Below are positions 23,092 to 30,930 of a stretch of DNA of 42,376 nt, one piece after another. Position 1 is the first letter of the stretch, and each line of letters begins with the position of its first letter. This DNA is from an uncultured Senegalimassilia sp. (GTDB taxonomy: Bacteria > Actinomycetota > Coriobacteriia > Coriobacteriales > Eggerthellaceae), in assembly GCF_902464545.1 (NCBI RefSeq), contig NZ_CABQJR010000023.1, forward strand, positions 1-42,376, given 5' to 3'. The translations under genes and the position numbers were made by a program. The notes under the pieces were generated by a model, which saw only the letters and a list, made by a program, of their open reading frames with translations, ran no database searches and had not been told where the DNA came from.

Positions 23092-26000
23092 TTGTCTACG
23101 ACTATGACACGTCGCTCGTTCATGAAGACGGCAGCGGTCACCGGCGCGGTTGGCGCGCTGGGGCTGGGCGCCGCTCACAACATGGCACCGAGCGACAAGG
23201 CATGGGCCGACAACGACGTGCACGAGGTTCGCACGTCCTGCCGAGCCTGTATCGCCAACTGCGGCGTCATCGCCACGGTGAGCAACGGCCGCGTCATCAA
23301 GCTGAGGGGCGATTCCATCGACCCGATGTCGAAGGGCCGCATGTGCCCGAAGGGCCTGTCGGGCATCCAGGCGCTGTACCACCCCAACCGCAACAAGTAC
23401 CCTATGAAGCGCGTGGGCGCCAAGCCCGGCAACCAGTGGGAGCGCATCAGCTGGGATGAGGCGGCGAAAACCGTGGCCCAGCACATGATCGACATGCGCG
23501 ACAAGACCGGCAAGCACGGCCTTCTGTGCACCACCGGCGGCGGTGGCAACCCGCAGTTCTTCAGCCCGCCGCGTTTCCGCAACTTCTGGGGCGCCGGCAA
23601 CGTGTTCGAGCCCGGCTGCGCGCAGTGCTACCTGCCGCGTAACTTCACCATGCCGCTGGTCAACGGCATCGGCGATACCTCGATCGCCGACTCCGGCTGC
23701 TCGGAGCTGTACAAGCCGGCCAAGTACGGTGGGCTGACGGAAGTCTACGTCATCTGGGGCACCGGCCCGGCGTGGCACTCGCCTTCCACCTCCGGCCGTT
23801 GCGTGGCCGAGCTGCGTGACAACGGCTGCAAGACCGTCGTCGTCGATCCGCGCTTCACTGCCGACGCCAGCAAGGCCGACGTGTGGCTGCCCATCAAGCC
23901 CGGCACCGACATGGCCATGATGCTCGGTTGGATGCACTACATCATCGAGAACAAGCTCTACGAGAAGATCCCCGGTTACGAGACCTTCTGCGAGCAGTGG
24001 ACGAACCTCCCGTTCTTGGTTGATCCGCGCGACAACGTCAGTCTGCCGCCCATCGCCGAGGACATCACCAAGGACGGCCAGCTGCTGCGCGCGTCGGCCG
24101 TGTTCGACGACGTCGACGCCACCAACGAGGGCTACGTGTACTTCGACACCGAGAAGGGCGAGGTCACGAAGGCGTTCGCCCTGGGCCCGGACAACGACGG
24201 CACGTACCACCCGCAGATGTTCGGCACCGTGGATGTGAAGCTCAAGGACGGCTCCACCATCACGTGCAAGACCGCGTTCGAGGCCTACAAGGACCGTTGT
24301 GCCGACTTCGACTTGGACACCGTGGCCGAGATCACCGGCTGCAAGAAGGAGAAGATCATCGAGGCCATCGAGCTGTACTGCTCGAGCGCGCACGGCGGCA
24401 TCTCCCTGGGCGTTGCTACCGACATGTACCCGGGTTCGGCGCAGGCCGCCATCGGCGCCGCGGCGCTCGATTGCATGACCGCGCACCTGTGGCACAGCGG
24501 CTGCCCGGCCAACAAGGTGGGCGGGCAGGGCTCGAAGGGCCTGACCAGCTGCGAGTCCACCATCTTCCCCTCCGGATTCATCGGGGACACGACGTACGAG
24601 TTCCAGACCAACGACGCCATCCTCGAGCGCCTCGGCTATTGCGAGCACAAGGGCCTTGGCGGCTGGATGCACTCCCACATCCCCACGGTGCTCTCCGCCG
24701 TGCTCACCGGCGAACCGTACCAGCCGAAGGTGTGGATCGAGCGCTCCGGCAACAAGATGGCCGCGCTGGGCAACTCCAGCTCCTGGGTCGATGCGTTCCC
24801 GAAGTTCGACCTGATCGTGCACGGCTACATGTACCCGACCAGCTTCACCACCGAGGCCGCCGACATCGTGTTCCCCGTGTGCGAGTGGCTGGAGAACGCG
24901 TTCGCGCAGAACCGCTTGAACGTCAACCTCATGCGCAAGCCGGTGACGAACCTGTTCGAGGCCGCCGACGAGATCATGATGTGGGGCAAGATCGCCGAGG
25001 CCATGTCCGACCCCAGCTCGGAGCTCTACGACGCCAACATGGAGGCGTGCATGGACGACGAGAAGATCGGCAGCCCCATGGTGCCTGCGTACTGGAAGAC
25101 CATCAACGAGTACTGGGATTGGGTCGCCCAGCAGGGCGGCGATAAGTCCGTCACCACCATGGAGCAGGCCATGGAGGCCTTCCCCATGAAGTGGGCGGAA
25201 GACGACGAGTACTGGGGCGGCACCACGTATGACGGATACTGCCAGGTCAACGCCGGTGCCGGCGTTGCAGGTAAGGTCGATCCGGGTATGGAAGGCTCCG
25301 GCGCCGATGACGGCAAGGTCACCTACACCGGCTTCTCCACGGCGGCCCGCGACATCAAGGACAATCCGAAGAAGTGCGGTCCGTACGCCGACACCATGCT
25401 CTACCTGGGCCGTCACGGCAACGAGAAGTTCGACATGCCCGCCGCGGTGGTGGACTACAACCCCATGCCGTACTACTTCACGCCCGAGGACCAGTCCGAA
25501 TACGGCGACGAGTACCCGCTGCGCCTGACCGAGGGCCGCATCCCGTACTTCCATCACGGCACGCTGCGCAACAACCCCTACCTGCGCGAGCTGTATCCGG
25601 CTCCCGAGCTGTGGATCTCCCCGGAAAACGCCGGCAAGTACGGCATCGTCGACGGCGACTGGGTGAACATCAAGAGCCCGCGCACCGACGGCAAGGACGT
25701 GTTCCGCGACATCACCACGGGCCTGTCCACCGATACGGTCATGGCAGGCGGCAAGGACGCGAAGTTCGGCCCGAGCGAGTTCGCCCCCGGCGAGGAGCTG
25801 ACGGCTAACGGCCAGAGCGTCGTCAAGGACGGCATCTTCGCCGTGGCGCGCGTGACGAAGGGCATCGCGGAGGGCACCGTGTACATGGAGCGCTTCTGGA
25901 ACCCCGAGTTCTTGGAAGACGGCTCCGATGGCCGCAAGTCATGGACCACGGAGAACATGAACGTGCTGACGAAGAACACGGGCTACTTCAACCCCGAGTT

Positions 26001-26142
26001 CGGCACCTACACCCTGCGCGGCATCCACGTCAAGGTTGCCAAGGCGCAGCGCCCGGAGGGCATCTGGTACGAGCCGACCGACTTCGAACCCTGGATACCT
26101 GAGCCCACGGAAAACACGGGAGGAGCGTTTTACACCAAATGA
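23092..26142 (+). CDS. Tat-exported molybdopterin oxidoreductase (DMSO reductase superfamily)
   Basis: Catalytic subunit of a respiratory molybdoenzyme, 1016 residues. The TTG at 23092 is chosen because AGGAGG lies five bases upstream; the next ATG (23104) is 17 bases from it. Residues 6-40 are a twin-arginine signal (MTRRSFMK, then a cleavage-like AWADN). A [4Fe-4S] site follows: C50-x2-C53-x3-C57 and C85 in RMCPKG. Cys176 and Cys179 in EPGCAQCY are candidate metal ligands. FeS, membrane-anchor and TorD-type chaperone genes follow. Size and setting resemble the Eggerthella/Gordonibacter catechol dehydroxylases and other DmsA-like enzymes; which reaction it performs cannot be told from the sequence. 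Confidence 0.92.
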   Translation: MSTTMTRRSFMKTAAVTGAVGALGLGAAHNMAPSDKAWADNDVHEVRTSCRACIANCGVIATVSNGRVIKLRGDSIDPMSKGRMCPKGLSGIQALYHPNRNKYPMKRVGAKPGNQWERISWDEAAKTVAQHMIDMRDKTGKHGLLCTTGGGGNPQFFSPPRFRNFWGAGNVFEPGCAQCYLPRNFTMPLVNGIGDTSIADSGCSELYKPAKYGGLTEVYVIWGTGPAWHSPSTSGRCVAELRDNGCKTVVVDPRFTADASKADVWLPIKPGTDMAMMLGWMHYIIENKLYEKIPGYETFCEQWTNLPFLVDPRDNVSLPPIAEDITKDGQLLRASAVFDDVDATNEGYVYFDTEKGEVTKAFALGPDNDGTYHPQMFGTVDVKLKDGSTITCKTAFEAYKDRCADFDLDTVAEITGCKKEKIIEAIELYCSSAHGGISLGVATDMYPGSAQAAIGAAALDCMTAHLWHSGCPANKVGGQGSKGLTSCESTIFPSGFIGDTTYEFQTNDAILERLGYCEHKGLGGWMHSHIPTVLSAVLTGEPYQPKVWIERSGNKMAALGNSSSWVDAFPKFDLIVHGYMYPTSFTTEAADIVFPVCEWLENAFAQNRLNVNLMRKPVTNLFEAADEIMMWGKIAEAMSDPSSELYDANMEACMDDEKIGSPMVPAYWKTINEYWDWVAQQGGDKSVTTMEQAMEAFPMKWAEDDEYWGGTTYDGYCQVNAGAGVAGKVDPGMEGSGADDGKVTYTGFSTAARDIKDNPKKCGPYADTMLYLGRHGNEKFDMPAAVVDYNPMPYYFTPEDQSEYGDEYPLRLTEGRIPYFHHGTLRNNPYLRELYPAPELWISPENAGKYGIVDGDWVNIKSPRTDGKDVFRDITTGLSTDTVMAGGKDAKFGPSEFAPGEELTANGQSVVKDGIFAVARVTKGIAEGTVYMERFWNPEFLEDGSDGRKSWTTENMNVLTKNTGYFNPEFGTYTLRGIHVKVAKAQRPEGIWYEPTDFEPWIPEPTENTGGAFYTK

Positions 26143-26774
26143 GCCGCAATTGCTTAGTTGTTGACCTGGATAAATGCATCGGCTGCCACGCGTGCGAGGT
26201 GGCCTGCAAGAACGAGAACGGCATCGCCTTGGGCGAGTACTGGAACCGCGTGCTGCAGATCGGCCCGCACGGGACCTTCCCCGACCTGGAGCAGTATTGG
26301 CTGCCCGTGCAGTGCCAGCAGTGCGAGGACGCGCCCTGCGTGCACGTGTGCCCGACCGGCGCGAGCTACCGCGACGCCGACGGCAAGGTGCTGGTGGACA
26401 AGGAGAAGTGCATCGGCTGCAAGTACTGCATGATGGCCTGCCCCTATGGCGTTCGTTCGTGGAACACCAAGGAGAAGGCCGTCGAGAAGTGCACCCTGTG
26501 CGGCCAGCTGACCAGCGCCGGCCAGGAGCCCGCGTGCGTGGCCGCGTGCTGCGCGAACGCCCGCTTCTATGGTGACCTGGACGACCCGAGCTCCGACGTG
26601 TCGAAGGCCGTGGCGGCAGCCGATCCGGCAAGCGTGCACACCCTGCACGATGCCGGCAACAAGCCGCTGACGCGCTACATCCTGTCGGACAAGATCGCCA
26701 CGTGGCACGACGTGGACGCCATCAAGCCGGCGTCCGACGCGCAGGACGCCGCGTGGTTCGCGAAGGAGGCGTAA
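26139..26774 (+). CDS. DmsB-like ferredoxin subunit with four [4Fe-4S] sites
   Basis: Electron-transfer subunit joining the membrane anchor to the molybdoenzyme. The 211 residues contain four Cys groups: C13/16/19/23, C59/62/67/71, C91/94/97/101 and C118/121/133/137, the standard DmsB/NrfC arrangement. It has no signal peptide and would be carried across the membrane with the Tat-tagged catalytic subunit. Its start overlaps the upstream stop by four bases, so the two are translationally coupled. The last 70 residues lie beyond the clusters and are unremarkable. Every cluster has a complete set of cysteines. Confidence 0.93.
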   Translation: MSRNCLVVDLDKCIGCHACEVACKNENGIALGEYWNRVLQIGPHGTFPDLEQYWLPVQCQQCEDAPCVHVCPTGASYRDADGKVLVDKEKCIGCKYCMMACPYGVRSWNTKEKAVEKCTLCGQLTSAGQEPACVAACCANARFYGDLDDPSSDVSKAVAAADPASVHTLHDAGNKPLTRYILSDKIATWHDVDAIKPASDAQDAAWFAKEA

Positions 26775-26777
26775 GGC

Positions 26778-27584
26778 ATGGAGATCCAATGGTCCCTGGT
26801 TTTGTTCACGGCCCTGACCGGCATGGGCGGCTGCATGTTCGCATGCGTCGCCGCCGATGAGTTCCTCGGCCGTGCGAAGGCCGCGGCGTTTCCCGCGGCT
26901 GTGGCGGCACTGGTGATCGCGGTCGTTGGCGGTCTGGCTTCCGTGACGCACCTGTCGCACCCCGGCCGCATCATGGGCGCCCTGAGCCACCCGACGTCGG
27001 GCATCTTCACCGAGGCGCTGCTGGTGGGCTGCCTGTGCGTGTGCGTGGCGGTGTACCTGGTGCTGGTCAAGCGCGGTGCCGGTGCGTCCGCCCGCAAGGC
27101 CATCGCCGTCATCGGCGCGGTGCTCGGCGTGCTGCTGAGCTTCATGGCGGGCGAGTCCTACCTGATGGAGGCGCGCCCGAACTGGTGTAGCCAGCTGCTG
27201 CCGCTGGGCTATCTGCTGACCGCAGTGCCCGAGGGCATCGCCGCCTACCTGGTGGTAGTTACCGCTAAGGCAAAGGACGCCGATGTTGCGCCGTACGGTC
27301 GTGCGCTGCTGGTCGGCGGCGTGCTGGCCGCGGTGGGTGCTGCCGCCTACGTGTTGTGGGCGGGCCCCGCCGATGGCGTGCAGTGGGCGCTGCTGGTAGT
27401 GGCGGTGCTGGGCGCCGGCGTGGTGCCGGCCGCATGCGGCGCGCTGCTCGGCAAGAAGCCCGAGAGCTTGATGGCTATGGCGGGCGGCTCGCTGGCCTGC
27501 GCATTCGTGGGCGCGGTGTCCTACCGCTGCATCATGTGGCTGATCACGGTCCCGATCGCGAACCTGTTCCTGAACGTGCTGTAA
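26778..27584 (+). CDS. DmsC-type membrane anchor subunit
   Basis: Quinol-oxidising membrane subunit of the complex. The 268-residue protein has about eight hydrophobic helices. HLSHPGRIMGALSHPTSGIF (about residues 55-74), with several His and an Arg in a short segment between helices, resembles the conserved region of DmsC proteins. It follows the ferredoxin gene after three bases, in one operon. The last residues are LFLNVL. A GC-rich hairpin and a family I repeat lie directly downstream, so expression of the next gene may be reduced or separate. Confidence 0.88.
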   Translation: MEIQWSLVLFTALTGMGGCMFACVAADEFLGRAKAAAFPAAVAALVIAVVGGLASVTHLSHPGRIMGALSHPTSGIFTEALLVGCLCVCVAVYLVLVKRGAGASARKAIAVIGAVLGVLLSFMAGESYLMEARPNWCSQLLPLGYLLTAVPEGIAAYLVVVTAKAKDADVAPYGRALLVGGVLAAVGAAAYVLWAGPADGVQWALLVVAVLGAGVVPAACGALLGKKPESLMAMAGGSLACAFVGAVSYRCIMWLITVPIANLFLNVL

Positions 27585-27590
27585 GCGCAA

Positions 27591-27621
27591 GGCCGGGGGA
27601 GGGGGATTCCCTTCCCCGGCC
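27591..27621 (+). terminator. GC-rich hairpin after the DmsC-type gene
   Basis: GGCCGGGG and CCCCGGCC pair across an interior that is also partly complementary. No T-run follows, so a pause, an mRNA 3'-end stabiliser or a partial terminator is more likely than a full stop. Confidence 0.45.
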
Positions 27622-27660
27622 GGTTCGCCCAGCGAGCGGCCCGGAGGCCAACCGGGGCGC

Positions 27661-27745
27661 CGTGAACAGGGGACGGAGGTGTGTTCACGTTAGCCTTTTG
27701 GGAACGCGGCGCATTCCCGTGAACACACCTCCGTCCCCTGTTCAC
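27661..27745 (+). repeat. Palindromic element, family I, copy 6
   Basis: Arms 27661-27689 and 27718-27745 with a 28-nt loop close to copies 1 and 2. A truncated extra CCTGTTCACCC follows at 27747-27757, the mirror image of the extra end beside copy 2. Orientation +. Confidence 0.9.
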
Positions 27746-27757
27746 CCCTGTTCACCC

Positions 27758-28007
27758 GACGTGTAAGCGTCCCTTCGGGCTTTTCCTCCTGATGTATTCG
27801 CGGTTCGTATTCGCCTCTCCCCATCTCCCTCCCTTCCTCCGGCGAATGCGAACCGCGAGCGCATCGAGCGTGGCAACGGGCCGTGTCCGCGACGCGGCTA
27901 ACGAAAATCGATACTCGGCTCTTGCGCACGGTTTGCCCGTTCGCGCGGGGCGGCAATGGACGTGAGCGCCCGAAGACAAACGGGCGCTTCGGCAGAAAGG
28001 GGCGATC
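27758..28007. other. Spacer between repeat copy 6 and the chaperone gene
   Basis: Without a recognised gene. No convincing promoter was found, so whether the chaperone gene has its own start is open. GAAAGGGG precedes the next start codon. Confidence 0.4.
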
Positions 28008-28751
28008 ATGACCGACGGTAACGCGGTGCAGGTGCAGCAGCAGGAAGAGCGCGATCAGCTGATTTCCCAGCTCATCGAGGTAAACGCTGGGCGTGCGGCG
28101 TACTACCGCATGCTGGGCGAGCTGTTCTTCCGCGAGCTGACGCAGGAACAGGTCGAGCATCTGGCGGGTATGGATTTCGCCGGAATGGACGGCGACGACG
28201 ACCTCATCGCCGAGGGTTATAACGACATGCGCCGCTATCTTCGCCATGTGAATTCCGGCACGCGCCAGGCGCTGGCCTGCGATTACGCGCACACGTTCCT
28301 GGCGGCGGGGAATTATGAGACGTTCGCCGCCACGCCGTTCGAAAGCGTGTTCACCAGTCAGCTCGGGCTCATGATGCAGGAGGCGCGCGACGATGTCTAC
28401 AAGATGTATTGCGAGCAGGGCATCCAGCCGCAGGCAGATTTGCATGTGCCCGAGGATCATGTGTCGTTCGAGTTCGAGTTTTTGGCGACGGTCATCGAGC
28501 GCACGAACGCCGCGCTCTTGACGGGCGATTTTGCGCGTGCTCAGGCGCTTGCCGAAACGGTCTCCGATTTTCACCGGTTGCATCAACTTAGCTGGATCGA
28601 CGATCTGTGCGATGCCGTGCTCGACGTGGCCGAGACCCGTTTCTATCGCGGAGTTGCGAAGGTGACGCGCGGGTTCGTGCATATAGAGACCGAGGTCGTC
28701 GCCGACGAGCTCGAGGTGCTGCAAGGCCTGGCGGACAAGCAGGCTGCGTAG
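28008..28751 (+). CDS. TorD/DmsD-family chaperone for the molybdoenzyme
   Basis: Cytoplasmic all-helical chaperone that binds the Tat signal or the immature molybdoenzyme until its cofactor is inserted. The 247 residues include the family features: DYAHTFLAAG (about 92-101), PFESVFTS (about 109-116), and later PEDHVSFEFEFLA (about 148-160), matching the P-x-DHI-x2-ELEF pattern of TorD proteins. Its partner is most likely the Tat-exported molybdoenzyme four genes upstream. It is separated from the structural genes by about 420 bases with a hairpin and a repeat. AGAAAGGGG precedes the start. Confidence 0.9.
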   Translation: MTDGNAVQVQQQEERDQLISQLIEVNAGRAAYYRMLGELFFRELTQEQVEHLAGMDFAGMDGDDDLIAEGYNDMRRYLRHVNSGTRQALACDYAHTFLAAGNYETFAATPFESVFTSQLGLMMQEARDDVYKMYCEQGIQPQADLHVPEDHVSFEFEFLATVIERTNAALLTGDFARAQALAETVSDFHRLHQLSWIDDLCDAVLDVAETRFYRGVAKVTRGFVHIETEVVADELEVLQGLADKQAA

Positions 28752-28827
28752 CGCGTTTCGCCTGATGGTTGACGCTCGCAAGTGCGGGTGGGCTGCTGTC
28801 GTCAAGTTCGCTGCGGGAATCGGGGAG

Positions 28828-28914
28828 CGTGAACAGGGGACGGAGGTGTGTTCGCGCGTTTGCCTCCGGAGGGTCCGGCGCATCGCCGTGAACACACCTC
28901 CGTCCCCTGTTCAC
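28828..28914 (+). repeat. Palindromic element, family I, copy 7
   Basis: Arms 28828-28856 and 28887-28914 pair with one G-T wobble (TTCGCG on the left). The 30-nt loop is diverged but keeps GGCGCATCGC. An extra truncated CTGTTCACG follows at 28915-28923. It lies between the chaperone and the NapG-like gene. Confidence 0.9.
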
Positions 28915-28986
28915 CTGTTCACGTCGGGGCAAGCTGCGGAAAGAGGCCGTGGGGGGTGCGGCCGTAAGACGAGAAAGGATAGGGTT

Positions 28987-29586
28987 ATGGGCGATCAGCC
29001 GAGCATCACGCGTCGCGGGGTGCTGGTCGGTGCCGGCGCCGTGGCTAGCATGTTTACGGTCGGCGGCGTGGCATACGCGCTTGAAGGCGAGGACCGGGGG
29101 CTTTTGCGTCCTCCCGGCGCGCAGGACGAGGCGCATTTCCGCGCCACCTGCTTGAAGTGCAACCGTTGCGAAACGGCCTGCCCACAGCGTTGCCTGCGCA
29201 CGGGCGTGCTCGAGGACGGCGTGCTCAACTGGCGGACGCCCATCATGGATTTCCATCGCGGTGCATGCGACTTTTGCGGGATTTGCGAGGATGTGTGCCC
29301 GGCGGGTTCGATCGCGGGCGCGCACGATCCGGCGCAGGTCATCGGCATCGCGGTCGTGGACCGCGAACGCTGTATCGCGTGGTTGCAAGGCGGCTGCCAG
29401 GTGTGCGTCGACGCGTGCCCGTATGGGGCCATCACGCTCGATGATGCGAATCGACCCATCGTCGACCAGGCGAAATGCAACGGATGCGGCGCGTGCGAGA
29501 ACGCATGCCCGTCGAACAGCTACCTCGCGTTCGCCGGCGGCACCGACCGCGGCATCAACGTGCGCGCAGCAGGGAAGGAGGCATAG
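28987..29586 (+). CDS. NapG-like Tat-exported ferredoxin
   Basis: Extracytoplasmic iron-sulphur protein of the NapG/MauM type, 199 residues. The start at 28987 follows AAAGGAT. A twin-arginine signal (ITRRGVLVG, residues 7-15) is followed by four Cys groups, beginning C55/58/61/65 (CLKCNRCETAC) and then CDFCGICEDVC, CQVCVDAC and CNGCGACENAC, so four [4Fe-4S] clusters are expected. The third group is atypical in that a Cys occurs earlier, in RERCIAWLQGGC. In nitrate reductase systems NapG works with NapH to pass quinol electrons to the periplasm. Here the NapH-like gene follows after three bases. A partner for the molybdoenzyme or for the cytochrome-linked reductases is inferred. Confidence 0.9.
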   Translation: MGDQPSITRRGVLVGAGAVASMFTVGGVAYALEGEDRGLLRPPGAQDEAHFRATCLKCNRCETACPQRCLRTGVLEDGVLNWRTPIMDFHRGACDFCGICEDVCPAGSIAGAHDPAQVIGIAVVDRERCIAWLQGGCQVCVDACPYGAITLDDANRPIVDQAKCNGCGACENACPSNSYLAFAGGTDRGINVRAAGKEA

Positions 29587-29589
29587 GCG

Positions 29590-30678
29590 ATGAGCGATAA
29601 GGAAAACAGCGCGCCCAAAAAGTCCCGCTTCCGCACAGCGCGGGGCTGGGTTGCGTTCGCGTGCGTGGGGTTCGCGCTGGCGGGCATGGCGTTTCGCGTG
29701 GGAATCGGCACGCCCTCGGCGTTCGGCATTCAACAGATTTCGGCCATTTGCCCGTTGGGCGCCCTCGAGACCATGGCGGGCGCAAAGGGCGTCATGCTGC
29801 ATGCCTTTCTGCTGTTTGTGCTGGTCGTGGTTCTGATCGCCCTCGTGGGCAAAGCGTTCTGCGCCTGGATGTGCCCCGTCCCGTGGCTGCAGAAGTTCTT
29901 CCGTCCGAGAAAACGTGGCGAGGCGAAGGGCGGTGCCGGGCACGATGTCCCGGCAAAGGGCGGGGCAGGGCTTGATTCCTGGGCGAAGGGCGATGCCGGA
30001 CGCGAGGCGTCGGAATCGAGCGTCCCTGGGTACGATATCCCGGCTTCTTGCGGCAACCCTGATGCGGGTTCTGCCCAGGCGAAGCCGTTGGCTTTTAGCG
30101 CGGCGCAAGCTGTTGAACCCGCGGGGAAGCAGGCGGCTTGCTCACCATCCGCATGCGCCGCGTGCGCGGGTGCGGCGGCGTGCGCGAAGGCGCTGGCCCC
30201 GGTGGGAGGTGCGCGCGACGGCGTGCAGTTGGATAGCCGCCATGCGGTGCTGGTGGGGACGTTGGCTTCCGCTGCCGTGTTCGGCTTCCCGGTGTTTTGC
30301 CTCATCTGCCCGGTCGGCTTGACGTTTGCGACCATCATCGGGCTGTGGAATCTGGTGCAGTTCAACGAGCCTTCTTGGGCGCTCATCATCTTCCCGATCA
30401 TCCTGATCGCGGAGGTTACCGTGCTGCGCAAATGGTGCAGCAAGATCTGCCCGATCAGCGCGCTGGTCAGCCTGCTGTCGAACCTCAACGTCACGCTGCG
30501 GCCGCGGGTCAAGGCCGATGTATGCCTGCGTAGCCGCGGCGTGGATTGCCATGCATGCGTCGATGCCTGCCCCGAGCAGCTCGACCCGCATTCGGGCCGC
30601 ATCCCCGAGTGCTCGAAATGCGGCAAGTGCGTGGAGGCCTGCCCGGCCAAGGCCATCAGCATCAAGCTGCTGAAGTAG
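29590..30678 (+). CDS. NapH-like membrane ferredoxin with low-complexity insertion
   Basis: Quinol-oxidising partner of the NapG-like protein. Hydrophobic helices at about residues 18-38 and 72-92 lead to CAWMCPVPW; after the insertion come two helices with CLICPVGL and CSKICPISAL, and two C-terminal ferredoxin sites (CHACVDACPEQLDP and CSKCGKCVEACP). These paired CxxxCP motifs are the NapH signature. Residues about 110-210, in the cytoplasmic loop, are an Ala/Gly-rich insertion absent from ordinary NapH. It includes three tandem ten-residue repeats (AKGGAGHDVP, AKGGAGLDSW, AKGDAGREAS) and a Cys-rich patch (ACSPSACAACAGAAACAKA). The function of the insertion is unknown. Length is 362. Confidence 0.9.
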   Translation: MSDKENSAPKKSRFRTARGWVAFACVGFALAGMAFRVGIGTPSAFGIQQISAICPLGALETMAGAKGVMLHAFLLFVLVVVLIALVGKAFCAWMCPVPWLQKFFRPRKRGEAKGGAGHDVPAKGGAGLDSWAKGDAGREASESSVPGYDIPASCGNPDAGSAQAKPLAFSAAQAVEPAGKQAACSPSACAACAGAAACAKALAPVGGARDGVQLDSRHAVLVGTLASAAVFGFPVFCLICPVGLTFATIIGLWNLVQFNEPSWALIIFPIILIAEVTVLRKWCSKICPISALVSLLSNLNVTLRPRVKADVCLRSRGVDCHACVDACPEQLDPHSGRIPECSKCGKCVEACPAKAISIKLLK

Positions 30679-30930
30679 TCGGCGGCCAGTTCGCCCTGCA
30701 AGTTCGCATTGCCCCGCGTGCTTCGCGGCGCATAGCTTGCGCTCAGCGGATGCGCTGGCGAACAAGCGACGCGTATCCCCGCGCGCCTGCCGCCCCACCT
30801 GCTTTCGTCGGTTCCGTGAAAACGACGCCCTGCGCGGGTCTGCTCCGCGGCGCGGCTTATCATGGATGGCAGACGAGAGAAACATGCGCGGTCGTCGGAT
30901 GGGAAACGCCGCGCTGATATGGGGGAATAC

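Noticed and set aside
22660..25557. A 965-residue frame antisense to the molybdoenzyme gene
   Set aside because: It mirrors the codon structure of a clear gene on the other strand and has a His/Val/Arg-rich shadow composition.
12726..28914. CRISPR array made of the repeated arms
   Set aside because: Copies are kilobases apart, palindromic and separated by genes; there are no regular spacers and no cas genes.
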